From Frankiales bacterium (GTDB lineage: Bacteria > Actinomycetota > Actinomycetes > Mycobacteriales > SCTD01): 5,693 nucleotides of DNA. A program made the position numbers and the translations under genes. This document shows, piece after piece, positions 1 to 4,242 of this stretch. The stretch's first letter is position 1. The number at the start of each line of letters is the position of its first letter. Location: assembly GCA_025464795.1 (NCBI GenBank), contig JAODNB010000232.1, positions 1 to 5,693 on the forward strand, in the 5' to 3' direction. The notes beneath the pieces are model-generated. The model did not search any database, had not been told where the DNA came from, and saw nothing but the letters and a program-made list of their open reading frames with translations.

Positions 1-9
1 GGGGCTCGG

Positions 10-861
10 TCAGCGCGGGCGGCGGGGGCGGGGCTGGCAGGTGGGGCAGGAGTACGACGACCGGTTCATCCAGGCCTCGCGCCGAAGCGGGGTGCCACAG
101 CGGTCGCACGGCTCGCCCTCGCGCCCGTAGGCGTGCAGCGACCGCTCGAACAGCCCGCTCACGCCCTCGGTCGACACGTACAGCGCGTCGAACGACGTCC
201 CGCCCTGCCCCAGAGACTCGTTGAGCACGTCCCGAGCGTGTCCGAGCAGCTCGTCGGCCTTCGTCTTCGTCAGGGACTCCGTGGCGCGGCCGCCGTGCAG
301 CTGCGCGCGCCAGAGCGCCTCGTCGGCGTAGATGTTGCCGATCCCGCTCACCAGCGTCTGGTCGAGCAGGGCCCGCTTCACGCCGGTCGACTTCGCGCGG
401 AGCCGCGTCACGAACAGGTCGTCGTCGAACTCCGGGTCCAGCGGGTCCCGGGCGATGTGGGTGATGGTCGACGGGAGATCAGCACCGCCGGCTACGACGG
501 AGAGCCCCCCGAAGGTGCGCTGGTCGACGAACCGCAGCTCCCGGCGACCGTCCGTGAACGTGAACCGGACGCGCAGGTGCGTCTCGACCGGCTTCGAGGC
601 CGGTACGACGAGCAGCTGCCCGGACATGCCGAGGTGCCCTGTCAGGGCGTCACCGGAGTCGAGCGGCAGCCACAGGTACTTGCCGCGACGCCGCGCCGCC
701 AGCACCCGGCGGCCGGCCAGCAGGTCGATGAAGTCCTGCGCGCCGGCCTCGTGCCGACGGACCGAGCGAGGGTGGTGGACCTGGACGGCAGCGATGGTGC
801 GCCCGACGACACCCTTCTCCAGACCGAGGCGGACGACCTCGACCTCGGGCAGCTCAGGCAA
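10..861 (-). CDS. mutM: Formamidopyrimidine-DNA glycosylase (Fpg/MutM)
   Basis: Base-excision repair enzyme that removes 8-oxoguanine and ring-opened purines and nicks the abasic site. I place the start at the TTG at 859-861, giving 283 residues that begin MPELPEVE. After Met removal this exposes Pro2, the family's catalytic Schiff-base nucleophile, followed by Glu3. The longer GTG frame from 900 would add 13 residues and bury this proline. Visible landmarks are Lys61 in RRRGKYLW, Met79 in GHLGMSGQL, Arg115 and Phe117 in DQRTFGG (the residues that fill the space left by the flipped base), Asn176 in GIGNIYADE of the helix-two-turn-helix, and a C-terminal zinc finger with Cys252, Cys255, Cys272 and Cys275. 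A short Arg/Pro-rich tail follows the finger. Length is normal for the family. The start overlaps the end of rnc by 8 nt (854-861), so translation is probably coupled to RNase III. Family identity is secure; the exact start is inferred from the catalytic residue. Confidence 0.97.
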   Translation of the reverse strand: MPELPEVEVVRLGLEKGVVGRTIAAVQVHHPRSVRRHEAGAQDFIDLLAGRRVLAARRRGKYLWLPLDSGDALTGHLGMSGQLLVVPASKPVETHLRVRFTFTDGRRELRFVDQRTFGGLSVVAGGADLPSTITHIARDPLDPEFDDDLFVTRLRAKSTGVKRALLDQTLVSGIGNIYADEALWRAQLHGGRATESLTKTKADELLGHARDVLNESLGQGGTSFDALYVSTEGVSGLFERSLHAYGREGEPCDRCGTPLRREAWMNRSSYSCPTCQPRPRRPR

Positions 862-1555
862 CGGGGTCCGGTACCGGGTCCTGGAGCGATCGCCAGGCAC
901 CCTCGGCTGCCTGTTGCTCCGCCTCCTTCTTGGACTTCCCTGCTCCCTCGCCCCGGTTCACCCCGGCCACGATCGCGCGGGCGACGAAGGACTTCGAGTG
1001 GTCAGGCCCGCTCTCGGTGATCGCGTAGTCGGGGACGCCGAGCCCCTTGGCAGCGGTGAGCTCCTGCAGGGCTGTCTTCCAGTCCAGCGCGGCGCCGTCC
1101 TGGGCGGCCGCCACCATGAGCGGGTCGAACAGGGCGCGGACGAGCTTGGTCGCGCCGTCGAGCCCCCGCTCGAGGTAGACGGCGCCGATCACCGCCTCCA
1201 TGGTGTCGGCCAGGATGCTCGGCTTGTCGCGGCCACCGGTGACGTCCTCGCCCTTGCCGAGCCGCATCCACCGGCCGAGACCGAGGTCGCGGGCAACCCC
1301 AGCCAGGGCACGCGTGCTCACCACGCTGGCCCGGAGCTTGGCGAGCGACCCCTCCGCGAGGTCCGGGTGGTTGGCGTAGAGCGCATCGGTGACGACCAGA
1401 CCGAGCACCGAGTCACCGAGGAACTCCAGTCGCTCGTTGGTCGGCAGGCCGCCGTTCTCATAGGCGAAGGAGCGGTGCGTCAGCGCGCGCTCCAGCAGGG
1501 CCGGGTCGATAGCGGTGCCGAGGGCTGCTTCGAGGAGCGTGTACTGGGTGCTCAT
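854..1555 (-). CDS. rnc: Ribonuclease III
   Basis: Double-strand-specific endoribonuclease that processes rRNA precursors and structured mRNAs. The 233-residue product has the expected length and two domains. The N-terminal nuclease domain carries the signature NERLEFLGDS at 40-49, with Glu41, Glu44 and Asp48. The second half of the metal site is Asp117 and Glu120 in ADTMEAVIGA. These correspond to E. coli Glu38, Glu41, Asp45, Asp114 and Glu117. From about residue 158 a double-stranded-RNA-binding domain begins (DWKTALQEL) and ends with the typical GKSKKEAEQQAA motif. The ATG start overlaps the acp stop in an ATGA (1552-1555), and the stop overlaps the mutM start by 8 nt, so it is tightly embedded in an operon. 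No strong Shine-Dalgarno precedes the start, only a weak GGTGGG, which fits translational coupling. All catalytic residues are present. In Streptomyces, RNase III is reported to cleave its own operon transcript; whether that holds here is unknown. Confidence 0.97.
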   Translation of the reverse strand: MSTQYTLLEAALGTAIDPALLERALTHRSFAYENGGLPTNERLEFLGDSVLGLVVTDALYANHPDLAEGSLAKLRASVVSTRALAGVARDLGLGRWMRLGKGEDVTGGRDKPSILADTMEAVIGAVYLERGLDGATKLVRALFDPLMVAAAQDGAALDWKTALQELTAAKGLGVPDYAITESGPDHSKSFVARAIVAGVNRGEGAGKSKKEAEQQAAEGAWRSLQDPVPDPVA

Positions 1556-1803
1556 CCGAGCCGACCCACCGCGTAGTCGAGGGCGTCGCCGACTGTGAGC
1601 AGGTCGTCGAGGTCCTCGTCGGCGAAGGCGAAGCCCCGGTCGGCGAGCTGCTCCTCGACGATCTCCACGATCTCGACCAGGGCGAGGGAGTCGGCCTTGA
1701 GGTCCTCGACGAACCGCAGCCCGACCGAGACCGTCGCCGGGTCGACCTCGAGCACCGTGCTCACGGCCGACTGGATCGCGGCCAGGACGAGCTCACGGGT
1801 CAT
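1552..1803 (-). CDS. Acyl carrier protein (phosphopantetheine-binding)
   Basis: Small acidic carrier protein of 83 residues. Ser39 in the ADSL motif (37-40) is the expected site for the 4'-phosphopantetheine arm, which holds acyl chains as thioesters. The four-helix layout is visible: helix I near 2-18, the LKADSLALVEIVEIVEEQL segment around 35-53 leading into helix II, and an acidic C-terminal part ending in LTVGDALDYAVGRL. I chose the ATG at 1801-1803. The upstream frame to 1899 only overlaps rpmF in another frame and has no ACP homology. The gene lies 19 nt after rpmF and overlaps rnc by ATGA. There is no Shine-Dalgarno; a small inverted repeat fills the gap instead, so translation probably depends on rpmF. 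In many bacteria the main fatty-acid ACP gene sits just before rnc, and this could be that gene or a second, specialised carrier. I cannot tell which from this window. A nearby coaD supplies a CoA precursor step, but that link may be coincidental. Confidence 0.9.
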   Translation of the reverse strand: MTRELVLAAIQSAVSTVLEVDPATVSVGLRFVEDLKADSLALVEIVEIVEEQLADRGFAFADEDLDDLLTVGDALDYAVGRLG

Positions 1804-1807
1804 GCCG

Positions 1808-1822
1808 GCACCGCAGCGGTGC
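1808..1822 (-). repeat. Perfect inverted repeat between rpmF and acp
   Basis: Seven-base arms (1808-1814 and 1816-1822) are perfectly complementary around a single central base. In the transcript this can form a 6-bp GC-rich stem with a 3-nt loop. It starts at the first base after the rpmF stop and ends 4 nt before the acp ATG, filling the position where a Shine-Dalgarno would sit. No U-run follows, so it is a poor candidate for an intrinsic terminator. It may tune coupling between L32 and ACP synthesis, or be a chance result of high GC content. Confidence 0.45.
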
Positions 1823-1993
1823 TCAGACCGCCAGCACCGCGCGCTTGTCGTAGCGACCGCACTCGGGGCAGACGGTGTGCGGACGTGTGGTGTGGCCACG
1901 GTCGCACTTCACCAGCGTGGGGACGCCGGTCTTCCACTGCGCGCGGCGCGAGCGGGTGTTGCTGCGCGACATCTTGCGCTTCGGGACTGCCAT
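1823..1993 (-). CDS. rpmF: Large ribosomal subunit protein bL32
   Basis: Ribosomal protein L32, 56 residues, a basic structural protein of the 50S subunit. It begins MAVPKRKMSRSNTRSRRAQW, which is the typical start of actinobacterial L32, and continues with VPTLVKC and VCPECGRYDKRAVLAV. The C-terminal half should bind zinc. Cys30, Cys42 and Cys45 are present, but the second position of the first CxxC knuckle is Gly33, followed by His34, so the pattern reads CxxxH...CxxC instead of four cysteines. His34 may be the fourth ligand (inference). The ATG at 1991-1993 lies directly against the TAG of the DUF177 gene, and only a weak GAGAAGAGA precedes it, so reinitiation after DUF177 is likely. The DUF177-rpmF pairing is conserved across many bacteria (yceD-rpmF in E. 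coli). Confidence 0.96.
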   Translation of the reverse strand: MAVPKRKMSRSNTRSRRAQWKTGVPTLVKCDRGHTTRPHTVCPECGRYDKRAVLAV

Positions 1994-2593
1994 CTACGTC
2001 TCTTCTCTACTGGCGGGGTCTGTCTGCTGCAGCAAGCCCGCGAGGGCGCCCCAGCGTGCGTCGGTCTCTTGGTGCGAGTGGTCGTCTGGGAGGTCGTCCA
2101 GTCGCTCTCCGCAGGTGGCGCAGAGCCCTTGGCAGTCCTCGCTGCAGAGCGGCGTGAGCGGGAGTGCGAGCACCACCGCGTCGCGCAGCGTCGAGGTCAG
2201 ATCGAGGTGATCGCCCTGCAGCTGTGCGACCTCGTCGTCAGCGTCGTGGTCAGTGCTGGCCTCCGGGTAGACGAACAGCTCCTGGATCCGGACCGCGAGC
2301 GTGTCGCTCACGTCGTCCAAGCACCTTCCGCACTCCCCGGACACCGGCGCCGTCACGACACCGCTGACCAAGACACCGTCCATGACGCTCTCGAGCCGGA
2401 GGTCCAGCACGAGCTCGGCACCGACAGGCACCCCGATCAGATCCACGATCCCAAGGCCCTCAGGCGCGGGGGCGGAGAGCTGCACCGGTCGCATCGAGCC
2501 TGGTCGCCGGCCCAGCTCGCGGGTGTCGAGCACGAGCGGGTTGCGGGGATCGAGTCGGTGCGACGGGTGGTGCGGCATTCTGCTTCCGGGCAT
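1994..2593 (-). CDS. DUF177/YceD family protein (23S rRNA accumulation protein)
   Basis: Member of the DUF177/YceD family. Its E. coli and plant relatives are needed for normal accumulation of 23S rRNA; the biochemical role is not settled. The 199-residue product has the family's conserved cysteines: a CxxC at 88-91 (GECGRCLDD) and a C-terminal cluster Cys150, Cys154, Cys158 and Cys161 (PLCSEDCQGLCATCG), followed by an acidic tail. The N-terminal 18 residues, rich in His, Arg and Pro, look unconserved. NPLVLDTRELGRRPGSM near 18-34 resembles the start of actinobacterial relatives. The first ATG (2591-2593) has a distant GAAGAA. A second ATG (2576-2578) has a closer GGAAG and would give 194 residues, so the start is open. 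The stop abuts the ATG of rpmF with no spacer, as expected for the conserved yceD-rpmF pair. A 45-nt gap separates it from the upstream coiled-coil gene, so it may be the first gene of a ribosome-related unit. Confidence 0.9.
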   Translation of the reverse strand: MPGSRMPHHPSHRLDPRNPLVLDTRELGRRPGSMRPVQLSAPAPEGLGIVDLIGVPVGAELVLDLRLESVMDGVLVSGVVTAPVSGECGRCLDDVSDTLAVRIQELFVYPEASTDHDADDEVAQLQGDHLDLTSTLRDAVVLALPLTPLCSEDCQGLCATCGERLDDLPDDHSHQETDARWGALAGLLQQTDPASREET

Positions 2594-2638
2594 AAGAGTT
2601 CTTCGGGCTCGTACGAGTCCGTCGACAAGCGTAGCCGA
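2594..2638 (-). promoter_or_regulatory. Possible promoter region upstream of the DUF177 gene
   Basis: This 45-nt gap is one of only two in the window with room for a promoter. On the minus strand it contains TACGCT (2628-2633), which fits the loose actinobacterial -10 pattern TANNNT. No recognisable -35 box sits at the right distance upstream, where GCGCCG is found. It also holds a perfect 10-base palindrome, CTCGTACGAG, at 2608-2617. No terminator-like hairpin with a U-run is seen, so read-through from the upstream gene is possible. Confidence 0.2.
2608..2617. repeat. 10-bp perfect palindrome CTCGTACGAG
   Basis: A perfect self-complementary decamer lies 15 nt upstream of the first ATG of the DUF177 gene. 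It has no loop, so it would act as a duplex site (for example for a dimeric DNA-binding protein) and not as an RNA hairpin. Palindromes of this length occur by chance in GC-rich DNA, so a functional role is only a possibility. Confidence 0.3.
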
Positions 2639-3145
2639 TCAGCCCGGGAGCGGCGCGTCCAGGAACGGGTCGCCCTGGTGCGACAGGGCCTCGAGCTCGT
2701 GCCGTCCGGACAGCTTCTGCCGACCCCGCTCGACCGCGGACAGGGTCTTGCTCAGCACGATCTCGAAGTTGGCGAGCTTGGCGTCGACGTAGTCCTCGAC
2801 CTCGGTGCGCATCGCCTCCGCGGCAGCCTTCGCCTCGTCCAGGAGGCGGTCGGCCTCAGCGGCGGCATCGGCGTACACGTCCGTGGCCTCCAGCAGGCGT
2901 CGCCGCTCGACCTTGGCCGCCGCGATGATCTGCTCCGCCTGGCGCCGGCCCTCATCGACAACGCCCTGCTTGTCCCCGAGGACCTCCTGAGCGCGGCTGA
3001 TCGTCTCCGGGAGCAGCCCCTCGAGATCCGCGAGGAGGTCCAGGAGCTCGGAGCGGTTGACCACGCAGGACGCCGACATGGGCATCGCCCTGGCGCCCTC
3101 GACGAGCGCGACGGTCTCGCTGAGCTTGGCGTGCACCTCATCCAC
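2639..3145 (-). CDS. SepIVA/DivIVA-like coiled-coil protein
   Basis: A 168-residue soluble protein with no signal peptide or membrane segment. Residues about 45-145 are charged and rich in Ala, Glu and Arg, and look like a long helical coiled coil. The N-terminal block VALVEGARAMPMSASCVVNRSELLDLL (12-38) and the C-terminal block DYVDAKLANFEIVLSKTL to RGRQKL (118-145) match, from memory, the ends of mycobacterial SepIVA. SepIVA is a DivIVA-family protein of about 245 residues that acts in septation and cell-envelope growth. This copy is shorter and appears to lack much of the central coil. Such genes are often annotated as ATP synthase subunit B-like or as hypothetical. The start is the GTG at 3143-3145, preceded by a perfect AGGAGGT at 6 nt. 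It lies 13 nt after coaD and next to the DUF177 gene, the same neighbourhood as sepIVA in mycobacteria. The family call is fairly sure; the division role is inferred from the relatives. Confidence 0.8.
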   Translation of the reverse strand: MDEVHAKLSETVALVEGARAMPMSASCVVNRSELLDLLADLEGLLPETISRAQEVLGDKQGVVDEGRRQAEQIIAAAKVERRRLLEATDVYADAAAEADRLLDEAKAAAEAMRTEVEDYVDAKLANFEIVLSKTLSAVERGRQKLSGRHELEALSHQGDPFLDAPLPG

Positions 3146-3151
3146 GAAGGG

Positions 3152-3158
3152 ACCTCCT
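3152..3158 (-). promoter_or_regulatory. Perfect Shine-Dalgarno for the SepIVA-like gene
   Basis: AGGAGGT on the minus strand, 6 nt ahead of the GTG at 3143-3145 and directly after the coaD stop codon. It is the best-placed ribosome binding site in the window. It settles the GTG as the start and suggests independent, strong initiation within the operon. Confidence 0.85.
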
Positions 3159-3641
3159 CTAGCTCTGCTCCCTCACGCGCTCAAGAAGCCGCCGGTGGAC
3201 GGCTTCCGGCACGGACGCGGAGACATCACCACCGTACGTCGCCACCTCCTTGACGAGGCTGGACGACAGGAAGGAGTAGAGCGGGTTCGTCGTCATGAAC
3301 ATCGTCTCGACGCCCTGCAGCCCGTGGTTCATCTGCGCCATCTGCAGCTCGTAGTCGAAGTCGCTGATGGCCCGCAGGCCCTTCACGATGACCTGGATCT
3401 CGTTGGCCTTGCAGAAGTCCACGATCAGCCCGTCGAAGGTGTCGACACGGACGTTCCCGTACACCCCCGTCGCCTCCCGAAGCATCTCGGTGCGCTCCTC
3501 GAAGGTGAACATCCGCTTCTTGCTGGCGTTGATGCCCACCGCCACGACGACCTCGTCGTACAGCAGGCTTGCCCGCCCGATGATGTCGAGGTGACCGAGG
3601 GTCACGGGGTCGAAAGATCCTGGGCACACGGCCCTTCTCAC
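3159..3641 (-). CDS. coaD: Phosphopantetheine adenylyltransferase (PPAT)
   Basis: Catalyses the penultimate step of coenzyme A synthesis, transferring AMP from ATP to 4'-phosphopantetheine to give dephospho-CoA. The 160-residue length is typical. It is a nucleotidyltransferase-fold enzyme with the TxGH motif at Thr14-Leu-Gly-His17 in PGSFDPVTLGHLD, Lys42 in NASKKRMF, the VKGLRAISDFDYELQMAQMN segment with Arg90 (86-105), and the C-terminal YSFLSSSLVKEVA motif (122-134). All expected catalytic and ATP-binding residues are present. The GTG at 3639-3641 gives MRRAVCPGSFDP, the usual N-terminus of actinobacterial CoaD; a second GTG four codons later is less likely. It starts 7 nt after rsmD with no Shine-Dalgarno, so it is probably coupled to rsmD. 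The rsmD-coaD pair is very widely conserved. Identity is secure. Confidence 0.97.
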   Translation of the reverse strand: MRRAVCPGSFDPVTLGHLDIIGRASLLYDEVVVAVGINASKKRMFTFEERTEMLREATGVYGNVRVDTFDGLIVDFCKANEIQVIVKGLRAISDFDYELQMAQMNHGLQGVETMFMTTNPLYSFLSSSLVKEVATYGGDVSASVPEAVHRRLLERVREQS

Positions 3642-3648
3642 GAGCGGT

Positions 3649-4185
3649 TCACAAGCGCGAAAAGTACCAGAGGGTGGCTTCGCCGTAGCGGCGCGACCGC
3701 TCCGGGCGCAGGCCCTCCGGCACCGCGGGGGCGGGTCCGCGCGTGCGTCGTTCCGCGACGACCACGGCGTCCTCCGCCAGCCACGGGACGAGCGCCGCCA
3801 GGACGGGGTCCACGTCGAGCTCGTACGGGGGGTCCAGGACCACGACGTCGTACGGCGACGGCTCCCCAGCCAGGAAGCGGCTCACCTCGAGCTCCACGAC
3901 GACCGCCGGGAGGCCGAGCGCCTCGACGTTGCCGCGGATCGCCGCCAGGGCTCGGGGGTCGTCGTCCACCAGCGTCGCCGCACCGGCTCCCCGCGAGAGG
4001 GCCTCGAGCCCGATCGCGCCGGTCCCAGCGTAGAGGTCGAGGAAGCGCGAGCCCTCGACGTCCGTGAGCGACTGCAGGCTGGAGAACAGCCCCTCACGCG
4101 CCCGATCGGCCGTCGGTCGGGTCTGGGTCCCCGAGGGGACCAGCAACCGGCGCCCACCAGCCGATCCCGCGATGATCCGTGTCAC
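3649..4185 (-). CDS. rsmD: 16S rRNA (guanine-N2)-methyltransferase RsmD
   Basis: S-adenosylmethionine-dependent methyltransferase; the E. coli enzyme modifies G966 of 16S rRNA in the assembled small subunit. The 178-residue product starts MTRIIAGSAGGRRL and has the substrate-side motif RPTADRAREGLF (23-34), the SAM-binding loop DLYAGTGAIGLEALSRGA (50-67), the acidic end of strand 2 at VDDDP (73-77), and the catalytic LDPPY at 117-121. These are the family's defining motifs and the length is normal. The start is the GTG at 4183-4185, with AAGGA (4193-4197) 7 nt upstream. No other start codon exists in this frame back to the recG stop. A second, stronger AGGAGGT lies further upstream (4205-4211). 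The gene follows recG by 57 nt and precedes coaD by 7 nt. Confidence 0.96.
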   Translation of the reverse strand: MTRIIAGSAGGRRLLVPSGTQTRPTADRAREGLFSSLQSLTDVEGSRFLDLYAGTGAIGLEALSRGAGAATLVDDDPRALAAIRGNVEALGLPAVVVELEVSRFLAGEPSPYDVVVLDPPYELDVDPVLAALVPWLAEDAVVVAERRTRGPAPAVPEGLRPERSRRYGEATLWYFSRL

Positions 4186-4193
4186 CCGACCAT
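4182..4193 (-). other. Three-codon open frame (ATG GTC GGG TGA) overlapping the rsmD start
   Basis: On the minus strand an ATG at 4191-4193 opens a frame of only Met-Val-Gly before TGA. That TGA overlaps the rsmD GTG in a GTGA arrangement. A perfect AGGAGGT (4205-4211) lies 11 nt ahead of this ATG, somewhat longer than ideal spacing. If translated, it would place a terminating ribosome exactly on the rsmD start. It may equally be a chance frame, with AGGAGGT or AAGGA serving rsmD directly. Confidence 0.2.
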
Positions 4194-4211
4194 CCTTGCG
4201 TCCTACCTCCT
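4193..4211 (-). promoter_or_regulatory. Two tandem Shine-Dalgarno-like sites ahead of rsmD
   Basis: Two purine-rich sites precede rsmD. AAGGA (4193-4197) lies 7 nt from the GTG and fits normal spacing. The perfect AGGAGGT (4205-4211) is 19 nt from the GTG, too far for direct initiation there. The near site decides the rsmD start; the far one may be a standby site or may serve the three-codon frame. Confidence 0.6.
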
Positions 4212-4242
4212 GAGCGTCGTCGCGGGGCGCTTCGTGAGGACG

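Noticed and set aside
1..9. Possible start of a downstream gene
   Set aside because: Only nine bases lie beyond the mutM stop, too few to support any feature.
332..1576. Plus-strand open frame of 414 codons opposite mutM and rnc
   Set aside because: It is antisense to two certain genes, has Arg/Ser/Pro-rich composition and no domain. It is a codon-bias shadow.
1552..1899. Longer 115-residue form of the ACP starting at 1899
   Set aside because: The extra 32 residues overlap rpmF in a different frame and do not resemble ACP. The ATG at 1801-1803 gives a standard-length ACP.
1595..3253. Long plus-strand open frame of 552 codons opposite acp, rpmF, DUF177 and the SepIVA-like gene
   Set aside because: It runs antisense to four well-supported genes, has no recognisable domain and reads as low-complexity Arg/Val/Leu/Ala-rich sequence. 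Long antisense frames are expected in GC-rich DNA because stop codons are rare.
3057..4067. Plus-strand open frame of 336 codons opposite coaD and rsmD
   Set aside because: It is the mirror of conserved enzymes, and its C-terminal half is almost only Arg, Pro, Gly and Ala. It is not a credible protein.
4186..4242. Possible intrinsic terminator between recG and rsmD
   Set aside because: Only a 4-bp AGCG/CGCT pairing with a long loop is visible and no U-run follows. The gap holds ribosome-binding-like sites instead.
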